Source: Bacteroidota bacterium (GTDB lineage Bacteria > Bacteroidota > Bacteroidia > Chitinophagales > Chitinophagaceae). From it: a stretch of 64,000 bases of DNA. Position 1 is the first letter of the stretch. Every line of letters begins with the position of its first letter. The notes beneath the pieces were generated by a model, which saw nothing but the letters and a program-made list of their open reading frames with translations, was not told the DNA's origin and ran no database searches. Location: assembly GCA_018268055.1 (NCBI GenBank), contig JAFDXF010000089.1, positions 1 through 64,000 on the forward strand, written 5' to 3'. The position numbers and the translations under genes were made by a program. This document shows, piece after piece, positions 27,311 to 36,818 of the stretch.

Positions 27311-29365
27311 ATGAACTTCAAAAAAAATATTTTGTTTGTAGGATTATTTTTAGTTCAACAGAATATTTCAGCACAAACAGACAATGCGTATCGCCAAAAC
27401 ATTCCCTTTAATGACCATTGGCAATTTAGAAAAGCTACTGTAGAAAACAACATAGATACAGCATGGAAAAGTGTGAACATTCCGCATACTTGGAATAATG
27501 TGGATATGCAAACAGGTAAAGATTTTTATGCCGGCATTTCTTTCTATGAAAAAAAATTTTTTGTTGATAAACAATTACAAGGGAAAAGAGTTTTTATCCG
27601 TTTTGAAGGAGTAGGCTCTGTTACGAACGTATCTGTAAACAATCAATGGATTGGCGAGCACAAAGGTTCTTATTCGGCATTTGTTTTTGAAATTACTGAT
27701 GCGTTGAAGTATGGCGAAGAAAATTTAATAAACGTGAAAGCAGATAATACGCCACGCAAAGATGTTCTTCCAATCAATAATTTCCTTTTTGCAATTTATG
27801 GCGGTATTTACAGACCTGTGTCGCTCATTATCACCAATAAATTAAATATCTCAACAACAGATTATGCATCGCCCGGAATTTATATTCGGCAAAAAAGTGT
27901 TTCTGCGAAATCTGCTGATATAGAAATAGAGGCAAAAATTGAAAATGATTTTCATGTTTTGAAAAAAACATTTTTGCAAACAGAGCTTTTCGATATGAAA
28001 GGAAAATTAGTGAAATCATTGAAGCAGCCTATCACTGTATTAGCACAAGGAAGGCAAAGTTTTTTTCAACGGATTAATCTTTCTAATCCACACTTATGGC
28101 AGGGGAAAGTGGATCCTTATTTATATAAAGTAGTTGTTACGGTTTATGACGATAATAAAAAATCTGATGCAGTATCTCAGTCGTTGGGCGTGCGCAGTTT
28201 TCAAATAGTGGATGGCAAAGGATTTTATTTGAATGGGAAACCATACAGGATTTATGGCGTTTGTCGCCATCAGGATTGGTGGGGCTTGGGCAATGCACTC
28301 AGCTCAGAGCAAGAAGATGTTGATATGAATATGATTAAAGAAATAGGTGCTACCAGTATTCGATTTGGTCATTATCAACAGTCGCAGCGTATTTATGATG
28401 ATTGCGATAGCATTGGATTACTCGTGTGGACAGAGATTCCATTTGTAAATGCTGTTTCAAAAGAAGAAGCAGATAATGCAAAACAACAAATGACGGAACT
28501 CATTCGGCAAAATTTTAATCATCCTTCCATTTTCACCTGGGGTACTTCCAATGAGGTATATGGAAAAAATCCTCAAGACTATACGCCTCGCCTGATTCAA
28601 ACGCTGAATGATATTGCAAAAACTGAGGACCCGGATCGGTATAGTGGCAGTACCAATGGTTATGGCAATATGAATAGGCCTGAAAATTTCTTTACCGACA
28701 TTCAAGGCATTAATCGCTATTATGGATGGTATGAAGGTAAAATGAATGGACTTGAAAATTGGATAATTGATTTAGAAAAAAATTATCCGAATTGTAAAGT
28801 GGCGCTTGCTGAATATGGAGCAGAGGCTAATATTTATCAACACGAAGTGATAGATACAAGTAAAGTTCCACAATATGATGGTCAGTTTTTTCCCGAGGAA
28901 TACCAATCAAGATTTCATGAAGAGCAATGGGGGATGATTGAAAAACATCCTTATCTCGTTGCTTCTTATGTATGGAATATGTTTGACTTTGCCACTCCAT
29001 TATGGTATAGAGGAGGCATTCCTGCAAGGAATATGAAAGGACTTGTAACCTTTGACCGTAAGATTAAAAAGGATGCTTTCTATTGGTATAAATCAAACTG
29101 GAGTGATGAACCGGTAATGTATATTTCAGATCGAAGATTTAATAAACGAACAGAAGCGCTTACTGATATTACAGTTTATTCAAACAAAGGAACTCCATCG
29201 GTTACAATAAATGGGAATAAACTAACCACACCTGTAAAAGGTACTACCAAAGTACATTTTATATTTAAAGATATTCGCCTTAGTAAAGGAGTCAATAAAA
29301 TTGAAGCAACAGTACATTACAGGGGTACATTATTACAAGACACTGTTGAATGGACACTCGAATGA
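27311..29365 (+). CDS. Secreted glycoside hydrolase family 2 enzyme (beta-galactosidase-like)
   Basis: The 684-residue protein has a signal peptide ending SAQ. GH2 domains are in order: a sugar-binding jelly roll (IPHTWNNVD, GVGSVTNVSVN), an Ig-like domain, and a TIM barrel from about residue 300 that starts with GVCRHQDWWGLG. The acid/base glutamate is in GTSNEVYG and the nucleophile glutamate in ALAEYGAEA. A short C-terminal domain follows. GH2 includes beta-galactosidases, beta-glucuronidases and beta-mannosidases, and the exact substrate is not readable here. I start at ATG 27311, since the in-frame ATG at 27287 would place eight residues before the signal peptide. Confidence 0.9.
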   Translation: MNFKKNILFVGLFLVQQNISAQTDNAYRQNIPFNDHWQFRKATVENNIDTAWKSVNIPHTWNNVDMQTGKDFYAGISFYEKKFFVDKQLQGKRVFIRFEGVGSVTNVSVNNQWIGEHKGSYSAFVFEITDALKYGEENLINVKADNTPRKDVLPINNFLFAIYGGIYRPVSLIITNKLNISTTDYASPGIYIRQKSVSAKSADIEIEAKIENDFHVLKKTFLQTELFDMKGKLVKSLKQPITVLAQGRQSFFQRINLSNPHLWQGKVDPYLYKVVVTVYDDNKKSDAVSQSLGVRSFQIVDGKGFYLNGKPYRIYGVCRHQDWWGLGNALSSEQEDVDMNMIKEIGATSIRFGHYQQSQRIYDDCDSIGLLVWTEIPFVNAVSKEEADNAKQQMTELIRQNFNHPSIFTWGTSNEVYGKNPQDYTPRLIQTLNDIAKTEDPDRYSGSTNGYGNMNRPENFFTDIQGINRYYGWYEGKMNGLENWIIDLEKNYPNCKVALAEYGAEANIYQHEVIDTSKVPQYDGQFFPEEYQSRFHEEQWGMIEKHPYLVASYVWNMFDFATPLWYRGGIPARNMKGLVTFDRKIKKDAFYWYKSNWSDEPVMYISDRRFNKRTEALTDITVYSNKGTPSVTINGNKLTTPVKGTTKVHFIFKDIRLSKGVNKIEATVHYRGTLLQDTVEWTLE

Positions 29366-29435
29366 AATCCCGAATAATAAATTATTTGCGTAGCTAATAA
29401 TTGTTGATTGAAAAATAACTGATGTATCAGAAGCG

Positions 29436-30449
29436 TTAAAACCTCGGACAGTTCAACTTCTTCAGATCGGGGTCGTTTGGCTTTTTGATAAATATGAGCG
29501 ACAACTCAATTCCGCCTTTTGAATTAGAAGCGGTTTTAAGATTTGAAGTATTCATATCATAAGTAGCGCCAATTAATAAGCCATTAAACTCAAGACCGAT
29601 ATAAGGAATAAGCGCATCTTGCAACCTGTACCAACTTCCAAGATAAATATTGGTTGGATTTGTTTCGTTTTGATTTACGTTTAATGAGAAAGCGCCACCG
29701 ATTACAGTGTTATGCGCTTGTGCTTGCATGCTATGGTTAACAGCAAAATGAAAATAATTGTAAGGCCCAACAGGAATTTTTCCACCTGCTTGTAAAGTAG
29801 TTCTTGCAGATAAAAGATAATCACCGCCTTTAAAACTTTCTTTCGGACGGTTGATATGATACATAGAAGCTCCTAAATAAAAATTGTTATAGCCATTAGT
29901 CGTTCCGTTATAAAATAATCCTGCATTCACATCCACATAGTTTACATTTACCTGCTTATTGGTAAATATCTCATTGGTTACACCAGTAAATCCTAATGGA
30001 GTAAGTTGATCTTCAAATAAAACTTTTGTTACATCCAATCTTTTATTTACATAAGTGCCTTGAAAGCCTGCACTGATTTGGTGATAACCATTTTCATCCA
30101 AGCCTTTATGATAAGCCAATGAAAGGCCTGCATAATTTGTAACCAGCACGCCATCACCTGCTCTGTCTGTAAGGCCTAAGATGCCTACGCCCATTCTGTC
30201 TATATCCGGTAAACGGTTAGTAAAAAGATGAAAATCGGCAGAAGCAGTTTTTGTTTCGTAAGCATTGGGTATGGTAGGCCATTGATTACGAAAATTTCCG
30301 GCAATTCTGTATAAGCCATCAAATTTGCCGGTGAGTGCCGGATTGGAAGTTAATGGTGATGCGAAAAACTGAGAAAAGTTGGGATCTTGAGCTACTGCAT
30401 CACTGATCAAAATCGCACAAACCAAAAGAGTAAAAAATGCTTTTTTCAT
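29436..30449 (-). CDS. PorP/SprF family type IX secretion membrane protein
   Basis: The 337-residue protein has a signal peptide ending AVAQ followed by DPNFSQFFASPLTSNPALTG, the family hallmark. The rest consists of amphipathic beta strands of an outer-membrane barrel, with GVGILGLTDRAGDG and LPDIDRMG loops. PorP/SprF proteins bind PorE-like partners and serve secretion or anchoring of specific cargo such as SprB-type adhesins. It is not next to the other T9SS genes and no cargo adhesin gene is adjacent. The 256-base gap upstream holds nothing I can name. Confidence 0.9.
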   Translation of the reverse strand: MKKAFFTLLVCAILISDAVAQDPNFSQFFASPLTSNPALTGKFDGLYRIAGNFRNQWPTIPNAYETKTASADFHLFTNRLPDIDRMGVGILGLTDRAGDGVLVTNYAGLSLAYHKGLDENGYHQISAGFQGTYVNKRLDVTKVLFEDQLTPLGFTGVTNEIFTNKQVNVNYVDVNAGLFYNGTTNGYNNFYLGASMYHINRPKESFKGGDYLLSARTTLQAGGKIPVGPYNYFHFAVNHSMQAQAHNTVIGGAFSLNVNQNETNPTNIYLGSWYRLQDALIPYIGLEFNGLLIGATYDMNTSNLKTASNSKGGIELSLIFIKKPNDPDLKKLNCPRF

Positions 30450-30705
30450 TTAAACTATAATTATTTTCAAATGGTACTTATGTTTTTCTTTTTCAATTTC
30501 TGTTTTACAAAACGATAAACAGATGCAATTAATTGTATTGGCACTGTAAGCGATTTGCAAAGAACCGGAAAAATACAATTTTTTAAGACTTAAAATGTAG
30601 AATTATTGCTGCTTTTTGATTGTTAATATTACGTATATTCAAAATTCAATCGAAAAAAGTAAACTTTGAAGGATAAACATAATAAATGGAATAAAGTAGC
30701 AGTTT

Positions 30706-31356
30706 TTACATCTGCACTTTTGTACCGAAAGCCAAATCTCCTGCATCGCCCAGCCCGGGTACAATATAGCCTTTGGCAGTCAACTCATCATCAATATCGC
30801 CACACCAGATGCTTACCGAAGGTTCTTCGCGAAGCACATATTCAATGCCTACTGTGCAGGCAATAGCTGCTACAATATGTATAGATGAAGGGCGTCCTTC
30901 GGCTTTTAAAAAGTGAATGGTTTTTACCAATGAAGAGCCGGTAGCCAGCATTGGATCGGAAATGATAACTACTCTATTTTCCAATTCAGGACAAGAAACG
31001 TAGTCCAGACTAATTTCAAAACTACCATCTTTATTATGCTTGCGATAAGCAGAAATAAATGCATTGTCGGCTTTGTCAAAATAATTCAATAATCCCTGGT
31101 GCATCGGAAGTCCGGCACGCAATATCGTAGCAAGTACAGGCTGATTTTTCAGCATTTTATGATTGACAGTGCCTAAAGGAGTTTGTATTTCTTTTTCTTC
31201 GCTCTCCAATATTTTACTGATTTCATAAGCAGCTACTTCTCCAATACGTTCCAGATTACGACGAAAGCGCATTCGGTCATTTTGTACATTTACATCTCGG
31301 AGTTCGGCTACCCAGTTACTGACCAAAGAATGTTCCTGACTTAGATTGACAATCAT
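30706..31356 (-). CDS. upp: Uracil phosphoribosyltransferase
   Basis: Upp salvages uracil to UMP using PRPP. The 216-residue protein has the PRPP loop SDPMLATGSSLV, the LRAGLPMHQG segment and the C-terminal uracil-binding GYIVPGLGDAGDLAFG. The length matches the family. It is divergent from anmK with an 87-base gap and lies upstream of porP on the same strand with a 256-base gap, so cotranscription with porP is not likely. Confidence 0.96.
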   Translation of the reverse strand: MIVNLSQEHSLVSNWVAELRDVNVQNDRMRFRRNLERIGEVAAYEISKILESEEKEIQTPLGTVNHKMLKNQPVLATILRAGLPMHQGLLNYFDKADNAFISAYRKHNKDGSFEISLDYVSCPELENRVVIISDPMLATGSSLVKTIHFLKAEGRPSSIHIVAAIACTVGIEYVLREEPSVSIWCGDIDDELTAKGYIVPGLGDAGDLAFGTKVQM

Positions 31357-31443
31357 AACGAAAGTTTACTTTTGCTTATCCTTAATGTAACAAAGTACAA
31401 GGATAATATTTTTACAAACATAACTAAAATATAAATCTACTAA

Positions 31444-32535
31444 ATGATTTACAGAGCAATTGGGTTAATGAGCGGGAGTTCACTGGATGGGTTGGATATT
31501 GTTTTTGTCGAATTTCAAGAGCAAGGCGGCAAATGGACTTTTGAAATCAAAGAATCTGCCTGCTATGCTTACGAAGAAGTACTCGAGAATAGGCTTAAAT
31601 GCGCTGTTTCATTATCGGCACTCGATTACCAACTACTGCATACAGAATACGGAAAATACATTGGACAAAGAGTAAACCAATTTATAGATGAAAAAAATTT
31701 ATATTTTCAAGTTTCACTGATTGCATCACATGGTCATACTACTTTTCACCTGCCTGCAAAAAAAATGACTGCACAATTGGGTGATGGTGCTGCTATAGCT
31801 GCCGAAACAAGACTACCCGTTGTTACAGATCTTCGTGCTTTAGATGTTGCATTGGGCGGGCAAGGAGCACCAATAGTGCCAATAGGCGAGAAACTTCTTT
31901 TAAGCGAATTTGATTATTTTTTGAATCTCGGAGGAATAGCCAATATTTCTATCAACTCGAACCCATATTTAGCTTTTGATGTTTGTCCGGCAAATCGTGT
32001 ACTGAATATGCTGGCCAATGATGCAGGTAAGGCTTACGACGATAAAGGACAAATAGCTGCATCGGGAAGTGTAAATATTGCATTGTTGGAGAAGTTGAAC
32101 AATTTGGAATATTACAAACAAGCTTTTCCTAAATCTTTAGCCAATGATTTTGGTACCGATGTCGTATATCCGCTTATAAAAAATGCCCATATCAATGAAG
32201 CGGATGCTTTGGCTACCTATTGCGAACATATAGCATTACAAATAAAAAAAGCTATTCAGGCAAATCATAAATTCTCAGAAAAAAAATCAAACTTGTTGGT
32301 AACCGGTGGTGGGGCTCATAATTCTTTTTTAATAGAAAAACTGACTAATTATCTCAGCACATTGAATATTCAGGTGGTAGTTCCTGATGATGCAATGATC
32401 AATTTTAAAGAGGCATTAATCATGGCATTTATTGGTGTGCTTCGTTGGCGACAAGAGAATAATGTATTGGCTTCTGTTACCGGAGCATCTCGAGATAGCA
32501 TTGGCGGTGCATTATGGACAGGGCACGAGGAGTAA
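31444..32535 (+). CDS. anmK: Anhydro-N-acetylmuramic acid kinase
   Basis: AnmK phosphorylates and opens 1,6-anhydro-MurNAc during peptidoglycan recycling. The 363-residue protein starts with GLMSGSSLDGLDIV, and contains VTDLRALDVALGGQGAPIVP, the FLNLGGIANIS strand, FDVCPANRVLN and the late LLVTGGGAHNSFL ATPase motif. These match AnmK of the ASKHA fold. It is a single gene, convergent with the LytTR regulator gene 5 bases away. Confidence 0.95.
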   Translation: MIYRAIGLMSGSSLDGLDIVFVEFQEQGGKWTFEIKESACYAYEEVLENRLKCAVSLSALDYQLLHTEYGKYIGQRVNQFIDEKNLYFQVSLIASHGHTTFHLPAKKMTAQLGDGAAIAAETRLPVVTDLRALDVALGGQGAPIVPIGEKLLLSEFDYFLNLGGIANISINSNPYLAFDVCPANRVLNMLANDAGKAYDDKGQIAASGSVNIALLEKLNNLEYYKQAFPKSLANDFGTDVVYPLIKNAHINEADALATYCEHIALQIKKAIQANHKFSEKKSNLLVTGGGAHNSFLIEKLTNYLSTLNIQVVVPDDAMINFKEALIMAFIGVLRWRQENNVLASVTGASRDSIGGALWTGHEE

Positions 32536-32540
32536 TATTG

Positions 32541-33281
32541 TTATATTCCTAATATTTCTTTTAGCTTGCTATAGCCACTTCTGCTTACCGGAACTTTAGT
32601 GCCGTTTCTTAATATCGCTACATGTCCATCTTTTTCATAAGGATCAATTCTTGTAATCTGAGATAAATTGATAATATAGGAACGATGTGTTCTTGCAAAT
32701 TGAGTAGTGTCTAATGCTTTTTCAAAATGTGCCATTGTTTTGTTCTTTAGAAAATAGCCATCTTTGGTATGTACTTTCACATAATCATCGGCTGCTTCTA
32801 AATACAAAATTTCTTGTGCAGGGATAATTTTTATTTTGCTACCATCTTTAATAACTATACGATTACTTTGTGATGGAGAAAGCGAAACATCATCTAATAA
32901 TTCTTTGGTAGCTTTTTCAATCAACTTATCTTTTTGATTCCTCCATTTAGCGATTGCACGATCAAATCTTTGTTGGTCAAAAGGTTTTAATAAATAATCA
33001 ATAGCATGTGATTCAAATGCTTTGATAGCATATTCATCAAAAGCAGTAGTGAAGATAACAGCAGGCGGTTCTTCTATCAATTCCAGCATTTCAAAGCCGT
33101 TAATTTTGGGCATTTGTATATCTAAAAAAATTAAATCGGGCTTATGTTGTTGAATGGCTTTTAACCCGGCAAAACCATCGCCACACTCTTCTACAAGTTC
33201 CAATTCAGGATGATTTTGTAAATATTCTTTTACTATACTTCTAGCCAATAGTTCATCGTCAATAATTATTACTTTACTCAT
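32541..33281 (-). CDS. LytTR-type response regulator
   Basis: The 246-residue protein has a receiver domain (residues 1-120) with phosphoacceptor Asp54 in LIFLDIQMPK and the conserved Lys in YLLKPFDQQ. A LytTR DNA-binding domain follows from about residue 140 (IVIKDGSKIKIIPAQEILYLEA, then THRSYIINLSQI). It is the partner of the histidine kinase gene immediately upstream, whose stop overlaps its start by 4 bases (ATGA). LytTR pairs with LiaF-like genes are frequent in Bacteroidota, and the target promoter is unknown. Confidence 0.93.
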   Translation of the reverse strand: MSKVIIIDDELLARSIVKEYLQNHPELELVEECGDGFAGLKAIQQHKPDLIFLDIQMPKINGFEMLELIEEPPAVIFTTAFDEYAIKAFESHAIDYLLKPFDQQRFDRAIAKWRNQKDKLIEKATKELLDDVSLSPSQSNRIVIKDGSKIKIIPAQEILYLEAADDYVKVHTKDGYFLKNKTMAHFEKALDTTQFARTHRSYIINLSQITRIDPYEKDGHVAILRNGTKVPVSRSGYSKLKEILGI

Positions 33282-34318
33282 TTTGATTGAGGTATTTTAA
33301 TGGTTGTTGTAAAGATGTTTTCTTTTGCTTCTGTAGTTAATAAATCATTTCTTGCAAAAAGCAGATACAGTCTGCGGCGCACCGATTGAAGCCCAAAGCC
33401 GGTTCCTTGCAAAGGTGCAGCTGTTTCAGGATCAAAAGGATTAGAAACTTGAATCAATAATAAATTTTCATGAACAACGCCAGTTATTTTTATTACGGTA
33501 TCACCGGTTGTATCATACAAGCCGAATTTTATTGCATTTTCAACGATTGGTTGTAATAAAAGGGCAGGCAATTTTTTATCATTGGCAATTTCAGGTATTT
33601 CAATATCGGTTGATAAGCGATTTCCGAATCTTACTTTTTCAATTTCTAAATAAAGTTGCAGGTATTGAAGCTCTTCTTTGAGTGTTACCCACTGTGTTTC
33701 TTCTTTTTTAATAGTGCCACGTAAAAAATCAGAGAGTTGTTGCACCATTTTTCTTGCTTCAGCGGGCCTTGTGCCTATTAACGCATTGATTGAATTAAGG
33801 CTATTGAATAAAAAATGTGGTTGCAGTTGTTGGCGTAGTTTAAATAACTCAGCTTCTTTAGCCAACTTCTCTGCATCCTCTTTCCTTTGTTCCTGTTCTT
33901 TCACTTCTTGTTGATGAAACCATAAAGTTGCAAACAAAGTAAGGCAAGATAAAAGAAGGAAGGTAACGCTTGCTCGGATAGGAATAGAATGTTTTAAGAA
34001 TAGTGCATATCCTTCTTCGTTTTCAAATAATAAATTTAAAAGCCAACTTTCTAAAAGAACAATAATGAGTGTGTAAAAAATAATCCAACTGATCAGATGA
34101 ATATAATTCTCTCTTTTGGGTAAATAATATCGCAGTGTATTGATGATGACTAATCCTGCTAATAAAAGGATAATATTACTGATTAAGCTGTCAAAAAATG
34201 CAGTTTGTGCATTGAGGCCAAACCAATAGGAGACGAAAGCCTGATCTGTCAATACAATGAGCCATATCATAGAGAAGATAAAGCGAAAACGGCCGGATGA
34301 TAATGGTGTTGTTGACAT
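33278..34318 (-). CDS. LytS-like sensor histidine kinase
   Basis: The 346-residue protein has four hydrophobic segments in the first 135 residues, a short charged coiled coil, and a His_kinase (PF06580-type) domain with the phosphoacceptor histidine in LQPHFLFNSLNSINAL. The ATPase domain shows LLLQPIVENAIKFG and GTGFGLQSVRRRL. There is no periplasmic sensor domain, so any signal is probably received in the membrane or through the neighbour LiaF-like protein. It overlaps the response regulator gene by 4 bases and follows the DUF4288 gene by 6 bases. Confidence 0.92.
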   Translation of the reverse strand: MSTTPLSSGRFRFIFSMIWLIVLTDQAFVSYWFGLNAQTAFFDSLISNIILLLAGLVIINTLRYYLPKRENYIHLISWIIFYTLIIVLLESWLLNLLFENEEGYALFLKHSIPIRASVTFLLLSCLTLFATLWFHQQEVKEQEQRKEDAEKLAKEAELFKLRQQLQPHFLFNSLNSINALIGTRPAEARKMVQQLSDFLRGTIKKEETQWVTLKEELQYLQLYLEIEKVRFGNRLSTDIEIPEIANDKKLPALLLQPIVENAIKFGLYDTTGDTVIKITGVVHENLLLIQVSNPFDPETAAPLQGTGFGLQSVRRRLYLLFARNDLLTTEAKENIFTTTIKIPQSK

Positions 34319-34324
34319 TTTGGT

Positions 34325-34675
34325 TTAAGCAATTTCAGTTAAATAACCGGTTTCTATTTGCAGCGCTTTGTCTCTGATGAGTTGTTCATACAATACTCCA
34401 TTTTCTTTTTCTGCTGTAAAGGAATAAAGCATTGCTCCATCATTGATGTTGGGTAACAGTACTACTTCGCTCACATTGATAAACTGCCATTTTACCAATT
34501 CCTGCTGTTGGTTATAAAAAGTATCTTCTTCACGACTGCCCAAAATTTGGGCTTTGAGAAATGCTTCTTCTGCAGAGCTGGCTTTAAACAAACGGAGTTG
34601 TTCGTCAAATTGTGCTGTATGATTGCCCTCGCCACACACAATCCTGAAAATGATTTTTGTAATGTACCAGTTCAT
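34325..34675 (-). CDS. DUF4288 protein
   Basis: This 116-residue soluble protein matches DUF4288 by its MNWYITKIIFRIVCGEG start, the central FKASSAEEAFLKAQILG helix and the WQFINVSEVVLLP strand. No catalytic residues are known for this family. It sits between the LiaF-like gene and the histidine kinase with gaps of 38 and 6 bases, so it belongs to the signalling operon by position. No function can be assigned. Confidence 0.8.
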   Translation of the reverse strand: MNWYITKIIFRIVCGEGNHTAQFDEQLRLFKASSAEEAFLKAQILGSREEDTFYNQQQELVKWQFINVSEVVLLPNINDGAMLYSFTAEKENGVLYEQLIRDKALQIETGYLTEIA

Positions 34676-34713
34676 ACAATTTTGTTTTGGTTACACTCGA
34701 ATGATTTTTTGTA

Positions 34714-35562
34714 TTAATAACTTTTAATATCGATGCCGCCAAAGATTACAGTTCCTTTTATTAATAATGTTTTGCTGCCGGTAGCAGTTTCAGAGAGCAC
34801 ACGGCGCTTATCGTCCACGCCGCCAAATATGGCTGCTGCATCAGATTTTACTACCCAATCCGATGGGACAATTAACTTAGCGCCTCCGAAAATATTGGTT
34901 ACATCTATGGCAGCAGTACCATTTATATCGCTGCGTGTAAGATCAAGTTCAGTTCCTCCGAAAATATTAACTAATGAGCCACCTTTAAAATTTTTGGAAA
35001 TCACTATTTTCTTTACACCGCCAAATACAGAAGTGGTTTGAACATAATCTTCTTTCGTATATGAAGTTTCATCAACTATTTGCGCATCTTCAATATTATT
35101 ATTGGCAGTACTTTTTTTTTGACGATTACTCCAAATTCCACCGCCCAAAAAATGATTGGAACGAAAAATTAAAAAGACGCCAATTACTATCAATATAGCA
35201 GGCCAGATAAATCGGCGAATAGATAATTCAGGATTGAGCACAGGAATTAAAAATGCACCTCCAATGAGAATTAATATAAACCAAGTCGAGCCTCGAAATC
35301 CGTGCTTCACTCCGGTAAATAGTCCAATAGTAATAAGTAGCGTTTGCCAACTAAACAACCAATTAGGCAAGTCTGGAACAGTAACTCGAATAAGTGCTGC
35401 TACGCCAAGCAGGAGCAAAAAAATACCTGTCCACACACCGCTTCTACTCATATTTTCGCCTGCAAGAAATTCATCGTTTGCGCCAAATTGGGCACCCCAT
35501 CTTGCTCTTGCTTCTTCACGCATTTTTCTGCGTTCGTCTCTCCAGTTATTATAGTCAGCCAT
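34714..35562 (-). CDS. LiaF/LiaI-like membrane protein
   Basis: The 282-residue protein has a charged N-terminus (NWRDERRKMREEARARWG), four short transmembrane segments in the first half and a C-terminal beta-helix-like domain with the repeated NIFGG motif (FGGVKKIV, NIFGGTELDL, NIFGGAKLIV, AIFGGVDDK, VIFGGIDIK). This architecture is that of LiaF, an inhibitor or modulator of LytTR/LiaRS-type envelope stress systems. As the first gene of a four-gene operon (LiaF-like, DUF4288, kinase, regulator) it probably senses or represses. The sensing mechanism is inferred from LiaFSR of Firmicutes. Confidence 0.88.
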   Translation of the reverse strand: MADYNNWRDERRKMREEARARWGAQFGANDEFLAGENMSRSGVWTGIFLLLLGVAALIRVTVPDLPNWLFSWQTLLITIGLFTGVKHGFRGSTWFILILIGGAFLIPVLNPELSIRRFIWPAILIVIGVFLIFRSNHFLGGGIWSNRQKKSTANNNIEDAQIVDETSYTKEDYVQTTSVFGGVKKIVISKNFKGGSLVNIFGGTELDLTRSDINGTAAIDVTNIFGGAKLIVPSDWVVKSDAAAIFGGVDDKRRVLSETATGSKTLLIKGTVIFGGIDIKSY

Positions 35563-35686
35563 ATCTTTTAAATTTTACTCAAAATTATATGCTGTATGCT
35601 AAAATAAGAAGACTAAATGGGCTGACTTTGCTGATTTATCGGTAAGTAGTAGGAATGCTTCGGTTAATGACAATTTTAATACATGC

Positions 35687-35980
35687 TTAGTTTAATGAAC
35701 TTGTCCAAATCAATTTATATGGATCGCCATATCCTTTGATACAGGTAAAATTGAAGCAAGAAATAAATGGCATATCAAAGTGATTATTATCACTGCCGTC
35801 AATTTTTAATGTACCGCTTACATACGCTTCCGTACTAGATGTTTCTAAAGCTTTCCACCCTTCGGGCATTTTCTCATTACCGTATCCAATGTCGTATTTA
35901 CGATATGCAAGACGTTCCACTAAGTTTTGTACCAGCTCAGGCTGGTCAAAGGCGGCTGAAATGTGTAAAAGTTTTTTCAT
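35687..35980 (-). CDS. Small protein of unknown function
   Basis: I do not recognise this 97-residue protein. From ATG 35980 it begins MKKLLHISAAFDQPELVQNL and has no signal peptide or transmembrane segment. Its second half is hydrophilic and ends in an IKGYGDPYKLIWTSSLN stretch. The open frame extends 14 residues further upstream, but that part is lysine-rich and matches the AT-rich intergenic sequence, so the inner ATG is preferred. It is isolated between the LiaF-like operon and the broken toxin gene. Codon use does not look odd. Confidence 0.6.
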   Translation of the reverse strand: MKKLLHISAAFDQPELVQNLVERLAYRKYDIGYGNEKMPEGWKALETSSTEAYVSGTLKIDGSDNNHFDMPFISCFNFTCIKGYGDPYKLIWTSSLN

Positions 35981-36191
35981 AACATCATTTTTTAAATTGC
36001 CCTTTCTTTTACACTTAATCAAACCTACACGGGCTTTGAAATTTTGTTCTTACTATTAATGATGCACAAAGGATTCCAATTATTATTAAAAGAATGTGAA
36101 AAAAGATGAGCCGGTAGATGTATGATAAAAAAATGAAAGTAAAGTAGTATTTGGAAGAATTTGTTTTTAATCATAAAAACGCTCTCTACTT

Positions 36192-36818
36192 TCATTGTAA
36201 ATATGCGGACACTTTTTTACTGATAATATCTTTTATACATGCCCATGTTTGGCCTTTTAAGCTAATCGGGTCTTCACTGTCTTCGGCTTCAGCAAAGTAG
36301 GTTAATGCTTGAGGACTGTTATTAACAGGTTTTGTGTCGTATATTTCTCTTTGTGAAAATTTATAAAATCTTCAACCGAATAATGGTGCAACAATTCTGC
36401 AATATCCCAAAAATCTTTTTTCTTCGCCCGTCCTAAAACTGCTTGAACTTTCATAGCGATAATATCTTCGACAGAAAACATACTGATACCTTCTTTTATC
36501 TGTTTGGGTTGAATTAGTCTAAATGGATGCTGGACAAAATCAACTTTAACATCGTCTATAAAACAGAAAAATACCAATTTTAGGTTTTGAAACTCTATTG
36601 AAAAAAGAGTGGGAAAACTTTTCCTTTAATGAATCTATAATAATGTCATTTTCAAATTTATACTCAGAAAATAAATCCAAATCAATTGATTTTCTATGAC
36701 CATATAAAAGAGATAATGCTGTACCTTCTACAAGTGAAAAATCTTTTAGTTCCGGAATAGATAAAATATTTTTTAGTAAGGAAAAAGTTCCGGGTTCGTC
36801 TGTCTCAGTGTGTAACAT
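36192..36818 (-). pseudogene. Frameshifted AbiEii/AbiGii-type nucleotidyltransferase toxin
   Basis: Three consecutive frames together give one nucleotidyltransferase-fold protein. The first part (36818 to about 36570) reads LVEGTALSLLYGHRKSIDLDLF, the family G-T-A/H-R-x-S-x-D-x-D-L-F motif. At the A-run 36567-36571 the frame shifts by one base and continues as CFIDDVKVDFVQHPF, then MFSVEDIIAMKVQAVLGRAKKKDFWD, which is also conserved. Near 36306-36315 it shifts again, into ALTYFAEAEDSEDPISL and a tail ending at the stop 36192-36194. The protein would be intact with one base removed and one added. Sequencing error is possible, but two shifts argue for decay. Confidence 0.75.

Noticed and set aside
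30666..30866. 66-codon open frame overlapping the end of upp
   Set aside because: It reads antisense through the conserved upp C-terminus and has no independent protein features.
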